Source of the DNA: Strigamia acuminata
Taxonomy: Eukaryota > Arthropoda > Chilopoda > Geophilomorpha > Linotaeniidae
Assembly: GCA_949358305.1 (NCBI GenBank)
Contig: OX442315.1
Location: forward strand, 36,236,427 to 36,300,426
DNA length: 64,000 bases
Direction of reading: 5' to 3'
Part shown: positions 1 to 11,200 of the stretch, in pieces
Layout of the letters: each line of letters opens with the position of its first letter
How positions within the stretch are numbered: position 1 is the first letter of the stretch
Position numbers and translations under genes: made by a program
The notes under the pieces: generated by a model
Databases searched by the model: none
What the model was told of the DNA's origin: nothing
Seen by the model: the letters and a program-made list of their open reading frames with translations, nothing else

Positions 1-1677
1 CGAAGAAGGAGAGGATCGGAGAGTCGCGCACGTTCATGGAAAGCGTATCGCGAAGAGGAATTACGACAGCGAGATAGGAGACGCTGTGAAGTCATCAAAT
101 CGATTTGGGACAGTCCCGAACCGATGAAGATTGACGACGAAGTGATTATCGACGAGGTCCCCGAGCAGAAGAAGATGTATACTCAGGCGGATCTCCTCGC
201 GGTGGTTATGAAATACCAACAAATGCAGCCGAAACCAGTCTACCGCCCGACTCCCTCGACCGCCTCGAGTCTAGAGACGGCGCCAAGTGCTTTCATCAAG
301 CCGGAACTCTCACAGACGAGAAGCGTAACATCCAGCGTCAGCCTCCCAAGCGCCTTTCGCAAGAAAGTGATAATCGGCGCACCGACACTGAGTTCTGAAG
401 AACAACTCAGACATCGAGAAGCTCGCTTTGGACCGACCAAAGTCGAACCTCTCCCAACTATCCCCGAAGCCTCAACTTCAACGAGAACTCCAATCGTTTG
501 GGACAAGCCCGAACCGGAAAAATCAAGACGTCTGGTCAGATCTGTGCCTCAGCCAATGACATCCACGGGACCCAATCCGATGTTGCCAGCCCCAGCAGTC
601 ATCCAAGCCTCGACTCCAATCAACCCTTCGGAGGTAACGTTGCAACAGTTTCTGGAGGTAACGACCGTGGAGCAAGCTAGAGCGCTTTTGTGCGAGATGG
701 ACTCCTACCAACAAAACGTGATCCAAAACGTCATCACGAACCTTCAGCGGATCTCAATTGAATATACGCAGAACAAAAATCGGGATCATCCAAATTGGAA
801 TACGAGGATCGTGGTTGCCATTACCGACTTGATGTCGATTTTGCTGGCCGCCGCCACCTTCCGAAACGCACGTGTTGCTGTAGCAGCCTGGATCGTGGTG
901 GCCCACGAGGGTTTCCAAGTTCCGCCGGCTCTCGTAGACAGCTGGACACGTCTGGTGCCCTCTGCGGCAGTAATTCGAGCCCAAATGGTGGCCCAGGACC
1001 CGGATCCAGAGGCCTCCTACCAGAACGTTCGAGCGATAATTCAACGCTCGCTCCCGTCACCTTCGGCGGCCACGCCAACCGCAGAGACTCCGGTTCCCAG
1101 GGATCCGACGCCTCCTCCTCCGCCTCCGCCGAGGGAGAAGGGACCCTCCGAGCCACTGGCCGAACCAGTCCCGCTCAAGAAGAAGGAACCCAAGAAAAAG
1201 ATGCTCCTCCCAAAGTCGAGCAAGAAGGTTCCAAAGACGACAGAGCCTCAAATCGCCGCCAGACTCAGGATGTACTTCCCAGGGTTGTCCTTTACGAAGG
1301 ACACGGAGGCAAAACTACTCCAGTCTCCAGATCGTGGCTATTCTCTTTACGTCTGGATGAAGGACGCTATCGAAGCCGGAGCCGGAGGCGAGCGCTTCAT
1401 CCAACATCAACGACTACTCCGAGCCCATCGCGCACCAACCAGCATCGCCGAGGCCCAAAGAATCCACCACACCAATCAAGGTATGTCGGCCTTCCTGCCA
1501 CCAATTTGGGCCCACGAACGAACGGGAAATCCGCTGGAAGCGCCGGGACACCTACGTTTCTACTTGAATGAGAGCGAAGACCCCTCGGACTACTCTTCAA
1601 GACTGACCACATCTCCCAACCTGGACGAACCAAGTTCGGAAGATAAGCCGAGTTATGCCGATAACTTGAAGAAATAA
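1..1677 (+). mobile_element. 3' ORF of an LTR retrotransposon (5' truncated by window edge)
   Basis: The frame is open from the first base to a TAA at 1675-1677 (about 558 codons; the first internal Met is at 124), so the true start lies outside the window. The product is Pro- and Lys-rich, with a run of seven prolines near the middle followed by a KKK-rich stretch. It has no membrane segment, no CCHC knuckle and no reverse transcriptase or integrase motif that I can see. It is much more GC-rich than the DNA around it. It ends 199 bp before a TGT...ACA LTR, which places it as the last ORF of an LTR element, probably Ty3/Gypsy-like. Whether it is a gag-type or accessory protein cannot be decided. 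No function is assigned. Confidence 0.6.
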
Positions 1678-1876
1678 GTAATTAGAAATCGTGACGAGAA
1701 GACTGTCTTCTCCAAACTAGGAAATTATTATTATTTGTTTGCGTATCAATTATTTAAGAATGTAAAATATTTTATGCACCATTCATCATCATTTAAATAA
1801 AAAGATTATTTTATGATTAGATATTGTTCCTCCTTTTATTTAAGGGACCCCGATGATTTATTCTCGGGGAGGGACG

Positions 1877-2514
1877 TGTGGTGATTCGGCATCACCTGAA
1901 GAAGTAATTAGCGGTGATTATTGTGTTACTAATACTCGCCACTAGAGCGCGCTAGAAATACCGACTAGACTGACTAGTCTCGTGTTTCTGCGAACCTGCA
2001 TAATCGGAAGGATTTGCATATGACGTCATTTCCGGTTAGTATATAACGCCGATACTTGACCGGAAACGACACTACAGTTACCACATTTCAGCAAGAGCAC
2101 CATTTACCTCACCTTTCAGGCCGTTTCACGGATTGATCGAGGACCGGTGCCCGCTGACCATTTCAACTGTACAACAGCCACATTTATTTAGCGTAGCCAA
2201 TCTACGCTAGAATAAATATTCGAACGATATTCGTTTAATTCGCACGAGAAAGCGAATTCTCGCGTGTTCATAATAACACGTGGAAATACCCTAGACAACA
2301 AACATAGACCACGCGTAGGACTAAACAATTGGATCCGCCATTGTTTAGCGGCAACTCGTATTCGCAGCCGAATCCGAGGACCAACACAGGAAACATCTTG
2401 ACTTATATTTGTATTAGTAAGCGTGTTTTAATAAAGCAGTATTTGAAATATATTGTATTCCCGAGTGTATTATTTATTATCTTTAACCACAAAGTCGAAT
2501 CACGACAGGTTACA
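1877..2514 (+). repeat. 3' LTR of the retrotransposon
   Basis: A 638-bp segment begins TGTGGTGATT and ends CAGGTTACA (TGT...ACA ends). It is preceded by a purine-rich tract (GGGGAGGGACG, 1866-1876) suited to plus-strand priming. Inside are a TATA-like TATATAAC near 2039 and AATAAA at 2430-2435. The 5' LTR and the target-site duplication lie outside the window, so the exact ends are inferred. Confidence 0.6.
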
Positions 2515-2784
2515 TTAGTAGACATTGTAATTTTCTAAACTGGTACTTTTGAGAGGGGCAATAATATCCTTGTCTGATTTCAATTAGAAATATATTTCAG
2601 TTCTAAAACGTTCTAAAACGACATATTGAATGTAAATTTAGTATTCACTTGATCTGGTCAGCGCAATGGAAGGTTTTCTCGATCTAAATAGTTGTTTAAA
2701 GGCTGTTTAACTGCAATAAATTGTAAAATGCTAGAACACATATTCCAATTTTTTTTCTTTCTAATTTTTGTCTAATATTTTCAG

Positions 2785-3225
2785 GTATGGTTCCAAAACA
2801 GAAGAGCCAAATTTCGACGAAATGAACGCAGTATTCTAGCTCAGAGATCACAAACTTATAGTCATCGACCCGAACCATCCACTCTAATCGAACAACCAAT
2901 CGTGCCTCGTCCCACACCGCCACCATTGACTACAATCCATAATGATTACAACAACTTTCACGTGGCATCGCCGTGGAAAACACCGACAAATTCCATCGGC
3001 TCCATCAACCCACACGCGCATCATTACACCGCCATGATGCCTTCCGTGACTACAGAGACTAATGCTCAGTCGTGCTCAGTAGTGCCCTCGTTTACCGGTG
3101 CAACGGCGCTCGGTCCTAGTCAGAGTTTGTCACACGCAATGAACTATAACATGCCTGGTCTGCGTGTGCACATGCATCACGACTACGGTCTCGCGCAAAA
3201 CTCATTGACACACATGCATCAGTGA
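2785..3225 (+). CDS. Prrx: Prrx (paired-related) homeobox protein, last coding exon
   Basis: After a TTTCAG acceptor the exon opens with VWFQNRRAKFRRNER, the end of recognition helix 3 of a paired-type homeodomain. The intron therefore falls between homeodomain positions 46 and 47, the classic site in paired-class genes. The following EQPIVPRPTPPP matches a motif just after the homeodomain of vertebrate PRRX1/2. The C-terminal 120 residues are rich in His, Ser, Thr and Met; a stretch LRVHMHHDYGLAQ near the end resembles a degenerate OAR motif. TGA is at 3223-3225 and AATAAA at 3283. Prrx proteins are nuclear transcription factors of mesenchymal tissue in vertebrates. Upstream exons lie outside the window, beyond an intron holding a retrotransposon. 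Confidence 0.88.
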   Translation, partial: VWFQNRRAKFRRNERSILAQRSQTYSHRPEPSTLIEQPIVPRPTPPPLTTIHNDYNNFHVASPWKTPTNSIGSINPHAHHYTAMMPSVTTETNAQSCSVVPSFTGATALGPSQSLSHAMNYNMPGLRVHMHHDYGLAQNSLTHMHQ

Positions 3226-3465
3226 TGGAAACTACTTCGATTTGGATTTTTTTTTGTTAATGCAGATATTTTATGTAAAAAAAATAAAAGAAAATAAATA
3301 ATTTTAGAAGAAATGAACGATGCTTGCTTTTAATTTTGTCGTTATTTACGAGAGATTGGGGATTCGTGGGCACGTCACGCCATCTGTTGTGGCGGAATAG
3401 AAACAGACAGCCCATAATCCATTTCGCGACTTATTTAGTTTACTCACAACACGTTCGAATACGAC

Positions 3466-3923
3466 ATGTTTCGAAAAACAACCAAACTCCCTGCCCGACC
3501 AAAACCACCGACTGTCGAACAAATTCATGAGGACATCGCTAATGCATCGGCCGACGATGTGGTTTTTAATTTTTCAGGTTTAGGTTCGGAGTGCAATCTA
3601 ATAAGCGAATCGGGTGAACTCGATGAAAACACGTCGGCGATAAATGATGACGACGTTGAAATGGATCCAGATTTACTGTTTGATAATGTATGACGTCATT
3701 AGATCTAGATCCAAACAAAAACTATAATTATAATTTTAATTTTATATTCATCTCAAAGGTGAAAACATTTGTAGAAATGAACGAATCGTTACATAATACA
3801 GTGGATTTCTTCGAACGAGGTTGCGAACAGTTATGCGATGCCGGACAACTACTTCAAGAAGATGCAGTTCGGATCCGGGGTCACATTTCAGATACATTAC
3901 GGAAACAAGGCACGCAAAAATAA
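3466..3923 (+). CDS. C19orf25: UPF0449 family protein (C19orf25-like)
   Basis: Two exons, 3466-3687 and 3759-3923, joined in phase 0 (donor GTATGACG, acceptor AAAG), give 128 residues. The N-terminal RPKPPTVEQIHEDI is the hallmark of UPF0449; the human protein has the same RPxPPTVEQI core. The second exon is a predicted helical, coiled-coil-like segment (ESLHNTVDFFERGCEQL), also typical of the family. The molecular function of the family is not known. The gene starts only 240 bp after the Prrx stop, on the same strand. The start Met is the first in frame. The assignment rests on the N-terminal motif plus overall length. Confidence 0.8.
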
Positions 3924-4861
3924 GCCTAACGTCCATAGGATAACATGGGAGAAACGATCGTTTTATTCATCCCTTCCGTAAATAATATTTTTTTTCAAAG
4001 TCAACGATTTAAAATTAAATCACCCGAAACGAAACATCCTTATCTTTTTTCTTTTTAATTTTTCTAATTTTTTTTTTATTAGATGAGTTACAGATGCTTT
4101 CTGGAGAGAGAGAGATCATCACCTCATAGTTGATGCGTCATCTGGTGAGAAGAAATCATAGTTAGTTTGCATCAGAGAAACGTGTAAATAAAACGAGAGG
4201 TGCTATTATGACATGAGTTGAGACTAAATTTAGGAAGGCGGCTGTGGTTGCTCGAGCTGCAGCCAATCGCATGGAACTCATTAAAGAAATTTATTGACAA
4301 CGGCAGCAAGGGGAAACGTCAAGTTGGACGAATATTAGCAATCGTTCATAGCGAAGAAAAATTCATGGAGAATTCTTGCTGCTTCTTTGAAAAACATTTT
4401 TTGTAAAAAAAAAATTTTCTGTTAAATAAAATAAATTGCATTTTTGTGTTTAAAATTCTTTTAAAATTTATTCAGGCGGAGTTATGGTATTCCAAGTACA
4501 AATTGCGACAATTGATTGGTTTATCAAAAATATAAATTTAAAAATAAAATGAAAATCTTGCAAATATCATGTGACGTTTTGCATGTTAGCTTCAACAGTA
4601 TTGCATTTATTTTAACAAAAATTTAACGCTCATGATGATTTTATATTATCAATATAAATTACTAGGTAAATTCAAATTTTTTCTGTTTTGTTTTATTAAT
4701 CTAAAAATATAAAAAAAATATAAATAATCGAGTAGGAAAGCGATACTACGCCTAAAATAATATTCTATACAAATTTCACTTCCTTGCACTCGTACATCAT
4801 AAATTCACAATTAATAACTTAAGTTTAATCTTTATGTAGGATTTAATGCTATATAATTCTT
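3924..4861. other. intergenic, no gene seen
   Basis: AT-rich sequence with T-runs. Around 4100-4190 an imperfect inverted repeat (ATCATCACCTCAT / ATCTGGTGAG) is visible. A 62-codon ORF at 4218-4406 has no recognisable features and I do not call it. Confidence 0.5.
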
Positions 4862-4977
4862 GAGAATGACCATACCATGCTGAAAATACCAGTTATTGTC
4901 CGATTCCGAAGTTTAGCAGCATCGGGTCTGGTTAGTACTTGGGTGACCGCCTGGGAATCCCTTCTCTGATGTCATTC
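4862..4977 (+). pseudogene. degenerate 5S rRNA copy
   Basis: The segment keeps the landmarks of 5S rRNA in order: a GACCATACC block at the 5' side, CCGATTCCGAAGTTTAGCAG (helix III/loop B region), and GGTCTGGTTAGTACTTGG followed by GACCGCCTGGGAAT, which is the internal promoter (A box/C box) region. It has lost about five bases between TACTTGG and GACCGCC and carries many substitutions in the middle, so it is probably a pseudogene or a 5S-derived SINE head. It ends in a short T-run like a pol III terminator. Confidence 0.75.
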
Positions 4978-6325
4978 TTTCTTCATCCATTTTTAATTTT
5001 TATAATTTTCAACAATTTTTTTGTTGTTTTATAAGTGAATAATCTATTGACATGCTTTCTAAGCAAAACCTCTTGCATTTCATGACTCTTTTCTCATAAA
5101 TTCCGTGTACAAAGTGTTAAAATAAAGAAATAAAATAAATAATGAATGAATTTGATGCATCTATTAGTGGAAAACAGGTGGATTTGATTTCGCGAATGCT
5201 TGAGCCGTTTCAAAATAGAATACGGTCGTTGAGTTAAAGGCATAAAGATATACACGTCCGATCCGTGTTTCCAATTAGCTTGTTTACACTCGTGTGAATT
5301 TCCTATTTGATTTGATGGCATGGCAGCGCCGCTCTAACTCCCTGCATCTCCCCATGGAATTTCACACAGCTGCGAGAAAACCACTACGAGACTTGGAAAA
5401 GCGCGATGAGAAACGGAACCATGGTTAATTTGACTATGTATTTGATGAGATAACAGATGCTGTATGATGGACTATAGTCAAATGTTGTCGTTTTTTTTTG
5501 GGAAATTAATTGCTTAAGATGCTGATAATAAAACATTTATTTTTACATTTTGTCTCGACGATTTTTTTTCTTGATTTTTTCATCTGGAAGGAGTTTGAAT
5601 GTGGCGGCCACAATAAGTCATCAACACGTCCAATCTCTTATAATTTTGCTGCATCACACAATATTTAACCAAATATAGGCAAACACGGTATATGGAAATT
5701 GGAAATATATGCTTTGTCAAAGATATTCGAATTTGTGACGTAGTAATTAAAGCAGTTTAGCAGACATGATTGAATTTAATGTATTGTCATTGCAAATATT
5801 TTACGGAACCCATTACAAGTTTATCATTTTAGGCGTTTTTTAAATTGATTTTTCATCATTTTAAGCGTTTTTTAATACGACTTTAGGCATTTTTGCTGGA
5901 TTTTTAATCGTTTTAGACGTTTTTTTGATGGATTTTTAATTGTTTTAGACATCTGATTACCACTTAGACTTTCGTGATGGATTTTTCTTTGTTTCAGATG
6001 TCTAAAGAATGAAATATCCTTCAAAAGACATCTAAAACGATAATTCCGGATATTCCATTACTGGAATTTCCGACTTGAATTAAGTTTTCATTTAATTTAA
6101 CTAAACTGAAGTCATTCTTAACTCCCTTGTCACGTCAGAAATGGCCGGCGCCCAGAAGTGCTCCTATTTGATACTTCTCCTCATCGTCTGCTCTTAAAAT
6201 ATCCATTTTCACACATCAGTCAATACGGTGATCACAGAATTGAAGCAACAAATTTCACTTAAGATCGTATAGTTCCATAGAAAACAAAATTAGTTTGATT
6301 TTTTACAAGAAAATTTAATTTATTA
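4978..6325. other. intergenic, low-complexity repeats
   Basis: No gene seen. Positions 5825-5960 hold about five degenerate copies of a TTTTAGGCGTTTTTT-type unit. The rest is AT-rich unique sequence. Confidence 0.5.
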
Positions 6326-6904
6326 TTAATAGCCACCTCCTGTTGTTAATATTCCCGAAACCGCAGATTCATTCGAATTCATTTTCCCATCATCTTTGGG
6401 TTCACTCCGTATCTTCTTGCGTAAATTACACAGTTTACACACAAATGTCCAAACTGTATGCAGCCCTTCGCTGCTTTCATTGACAAGGTCCATATCTTTA
6501 AATGAGCAGTCAAATGGATCATGATCTGATATGGTTTTGATAGCAGAAAATACATGTCTTACGTCAACAATACGACGACCCAAGTAACTGAAAATAAAAA
6601 TTTTGTAACACAGTAAAAGAATTGACATTTTGAAGTATGAATACCTTTCACTTTCTTGGCTGTATGAAGCAGCAACTTCATCACTGATTGGTGTATTCAT
6701 CTGTGTAGGAGAGTCACCTCCTTGATTTCGACCGGGCGTAGGTGGTGAACATAACTCTCCAATTTTAAGATGTGTACTATCAAATTCGTGGTCAGAATTT
6801 GGTAATTGAAATGAATAATCATTTCCATGATCAACAGCAAATTCATTTGGAATTGGAGTACTGTCATTTTCTAAACTCAAATGTGACTGTAGCAATGAAT
6901 CCAT
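6326..6904 (-). pseudogene. fragment related to Mutator-like transposase-domain proteins
   Basis: Two exons on the minus strand, 6904-6645 and 6587-6326, join in frame (donor AG|GTATTC, acceptor TTTTCAG) for about 173 residues. The frame stays open upstream of the Met to an acceptor near 6952, so the start is uncertain. The second exon encodes LGRRIVDVRHVFSAI followed by PFDCSFKDMDLVNES and a CKLCN pair. This N-terminal block (GRRIVD..., PFDCSF, FxCKxC) recurs in invertebrate proteins annotated as Mutator-like transposase domain-containing. The catalytic part is missing and the frame stops soon after, so this is a truncated relic or a stand-alone derivative. Confidence 0.5.
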
Positions 6905-6959
6905 TTCTGGCGCCCCATCAATTTCAATGGTTTCAAGATCCTCGAATTTCCTATGAGAT

Positions 6960-8212
6960 TATTTTGAAATAAAAATTAATGTTTAGGTAGTTATTTTAAC
7001 AATTTTTATATTTTTATTTCTGTCTTGCAATCTAACCCAAAATCACAACTTCTTGTCAATAATAATGGACAAAAAGTTTCCCAAAAATCGCACCAAAATG
7101 TTTCAAAATCTCGGCCCTAAACCGCACTAAAACTGACCCAAAATTGCACCAAAACTGGCCTAAAAATCGTATAAAATCTTCCCAAAAATCGCACCAGAAT
7201 TGGCACAAAAGTGGCCAAACATCGCATAAAAATTTTCGACGAAGAAATCGACGCCGAAATGATTGGTGCCGAAGTAATCCACCAAAAATTTTGGGGGAAA
7301 GTTTAAGTTTTTTTTGGTTAGGCGCCGAAATAATCGGCGCAAAAGTGACCCGACTTCCCAAGCCCAGAATTTCAAATAAATAAATTACCGTACTTTTTAG
7401 TTTTTGGTAAGCCATAAAACTTTTTTAAATGATTACAGGTCCTCTTCTTTCGCCAAGCACTTGGCCAGAGTCTTGTCTTTGTACTTTTTCTATTTGACAT
7501 TTTTTATGATTTTAATGGTCGTATTGAATCAAAAGAAAAAAACCACTGATCTGTGAAATCATACGACTGAAAAATCACATGACTAAAAAATCACGTGACT
7601 AAATCATATTCCTACGCATGCTGAAGTAGTGTATCGGTACACTTCACTAATAGGTGGCAGCACAATCACATCTAAAAAAACTTGCTTCGTAATTTCAAGA
7701 TTACAGTAACAATTTCAAAACTTTTATTAAATGAAAATTAATGCATCATATAAAATTGTTTTTATCTAGGCTTCTATTATTTCTATTTTTAAAAAAAAAT
7801 GAATTTTTTTTTTTGATATCATGTTCTAGTTTTGATGTGTGAAAAAGAAATTGGACAAATATCACAAATGAAAAATAATAGAAGCATTCAGTTTATTCAT
7901 GAGTATTTAAAATATATATATATTTTAAAATAAGCAATGACTTAACTAAGACCGCCATATAACATCAGAAAACAGGCAAGATGGCGGGTAGGCTAGCCCC
8001 TTAATATGCAAATAGCGGACAATAAAATATTTTTCAAACTCGGTCAAATTTATTGCTTCTATTTTGAGACTAATATACACACAATCGGATCAATTACACC
8101 CTTTACCAAGAGAAAAACAGGAAATAATTAGTTACTATAGCAAAAATTCAATTCAAAACAAACACCTATTTACTTCTAAACAAAAAATCTACTCAATCCA
8201 TCCGTATTAAAA
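6960..8212. other. intergenic with degenerate short repeats
   Basis: 7076-7230 holds repeated AAAATCGCACCAAAA-like units that create spurious ORFs on both strands. The rest, up to the signal-peptide exon at 8213, is AT-rich with no gene seen. Confidence 0.5.
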
Positions 8213-11200
8213 ATGCTGAAACTTGCGTTAATTTTGGTGCTCTTTAGCCACGCATCAGATTGTCGAGAAGCTTGCAGCGAAGCTCGACTAAAATGCCCAT
8301 CCGACAAGAACACGGTAATTAATCAAAAAATTAATCAAATTGCAAAATATGATTATCATCTTACAGGAATCAGATGAAGAAGAATACCCCCCATATTTCA
8401 ACTTAAACGGGCCAAAAACATGCCCAGAAGACGAAGCTATAATATTCAAAGCCACAGTGGGTGAAACATATCGATATGTAACATTGAAATTTTACATCGG
8501 AATAGCACAGGATGCTCACATTGATTTATATTCCATCGGCAAAATGCGCCTTCTGACCAAAGGTAAAAATTACGAATGCATAGAAAACGACATGTTGGAT
8601 TACGGTGTGTTGAATGACAGCGAGTCAAAACTAACTAAATACATGGGTAACCTGGATCTAGGAATTGTCGTCAACTGTGGTAATTTAAACCCAAAAGTGT
8701 TTTTCGACGTTTTATTCATTAATTTAGATTCACAGGCAATGCGGAAGATATTGATTCAGAAGCTAATTTGTTGGTGTTCGAGTTTGCTATTTACGTAATG
8801 CAAAATGCTCTGAAAAGATCGGAAATTGTAGAATTTTGTGCCGGAGTTGAGATGGGGTCAAGTGTGCCAGTTAATTGCACGAAGATCAATATATTGCCAA
8901 GAGTGACCCACAAAGAGGTATTTATTTTGAATAAATAAAAATAAAAATTTGTTTTAATTATATTTTTTTATTTCAGAAAAAAAAAGATAATATTGAGATT
9001 TTTTTGGTGGATAAAGTAAATAAAAAAATAGAGATAGCTGAAAAGGGTATTGCTCTTGTTCAGTACGGGATATACTTCGGTGGCAGTGAAGACTATTTCT
9101 CAACAAAACTAAAAGTGTACACCCAACCTAACAGCAAGTTAACAATTTGCAAAATAACTCTTGTGAAGACGGGATTCAACCTCCCATACATTCCGCAACT
9201 CAAACATGGTTTTATGGGAAATGAAGGCAGTCTAACAGAATTAGTTATTGATTTAGGCAGAATACACATAACCAATCAGGTAAAATATGGTTTTACTTGT
9301 TGAATTTGTCTTTTCAAATTAATTAATCATTTTTTTTTTAAAAGATGATTGGCGTAAGATCAGCAAGTGAAATGATACTTGAAGTTGGTTTCTGTGGTGT
9401 TAAATCACCAGACACAACGCCCGATGTTGGTATTGTAGGCATCACAATTAATACTCCTTTTATAGGATCGTCAGGATTGGTACAACGCGAGGCTGAATTT
9501 ACCTTCGAACCACTAAATTTTTTTCCTTCCACAAAAATTGTAAAAAGTGGGGAAATAAGAGTGGATTGGCAATTTGATCTTTCTGGTGGATTGTGTTTTG
9601 AGCCTTTCAAAATAAATCAATTGAAGTTTGGAAATGACGCACATGTGGGCAAAATATGCAGATTGGAAGTTAGGTATGTGGGAAGAACTATGCCTTGCGT
9701 AAATAGAACTATATTGAATAACAACCTGCAGTACTGGAAGAGGTAAAAATTTAATTCAAAAATATTTTTCTTTACTTTTTTCTTTTTTTTTGTGATTTTT
9801 AATTTTTTGCAGTCAGTTGCTCATGGAACAAGATCCCATTCTTGCCTTAGAAAATGTGTGCGTGGCAAGAGAGACGCAACAGACTCGGTCTGACGAAGGA
9901 GATCTTGTCATTAGCGTAGTTGGAGAACTGCAGTCGATTCTGCCAACACCTTTAGACGGTAAATTTGTTCAAATCAAATATTAAAATTCTTATCAAATTG
10001 ATATTTTGGCCTTTCAGGAATTTTTACAGTTTCCACTGGATTTTCTGTAGGAAATAAAAACTACACACGAAACACCGACATGTTTATGCTTTCCCCACAA
10101 GATGAAGTGACCATAGATGAGGTAAGAAAACAAGCATAACATCAAAAAAACATTAAAAACATTTTAAAAAATTTCAGGATTTTCCTCCTTTAGTGCAAGC
10201 ATTTTCTCTTTGGCCTGATCCCATTCCCGTTCATTTATCAACGTTAGTTTCAATCCGGATAAAATTGCAACCTGCATCTCGAGGATTTTACAAACTCCTC
10301 CTGACATCACCGGTTTCTGGACTGGGCATATGCAAGATTTCATTTCTATATGTCGGTCATAATTTCCCTTGTTTCGATCCCAACGCATTTCCTGGCGACC
10401 CTGATCCAAATGCAACCACGTGGATTAATTACCAAACTCACGATGATCCAAAAGACGGCAATAAATTAGCGGTGTTAGATTTTGGAAGTTTAGCCAATCT
10501 TGGTAAGTTATTACACTAGTGTACACTTTCTGAATTGTTTTCGAGTTCCGTTTTCTCATACGTGTGTTTTAGGAACCCAAGAATTAGTCAGCAATGAAAG
10601 AAATGACGACAACACAATTTTAGTAGCTGTTGGATTGAAGATAAATTCTGACGACAAAAATCCATATCAATTGAAATATGAATTAACTTACAACACTTAT
10701 AGCATGTCAGATGTTATTGAAGTAAAATCAGATTCTGTGACTGAAACTGTGAGTTCTGTGATTAAATCTCAAGGTTAACTAGAGGCCTCATTTGACCTCC
10801 ATTTTCAGAAATCAGACGCAATAGATTTTACAGTAGACACAGCAAATACAAACATCTTTGTTAATGTAACTAAAGTAGTTACTGTGAATATTCAGGTAAT
10901 GTAATTTCTAATTTGTCATTTATAATTTGCAATATAAAATAAATACTCTCTAGTTTTCTTCCAATTTCTATGGACCACTGACTGTAAAACTTCAAAGTGA
11001 CACTTCCAACATATTCTGTTGTGCAGCTGTTACTCATGTAGGATTCAATGTACCATGTGTTAATGCATCTGCTGTAGATATTCAAGTGTCACCATCACAG
11101 TAAATCTTTATTAATATTATCGAATTATCATATATTTACAAAATGACTTTCTGTACAAAGAGTTAGAGTGAATCTAGGAGATGTTTGTCATGCAAAATCG

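Noticed and set aside
795-1571. 258-codon ORF in another frame of the retroelement
   Set aside because: Shadow of the main open frame, which runs unbroken from base 1; composition (Arg/Ser/Gly rich) fits an off-frame reading of GC-rich DNA.
4218-4406. 62-codon ORF after UPF0449
   Set aside because: No homology, no splice or promoter context, ordinary chance length.
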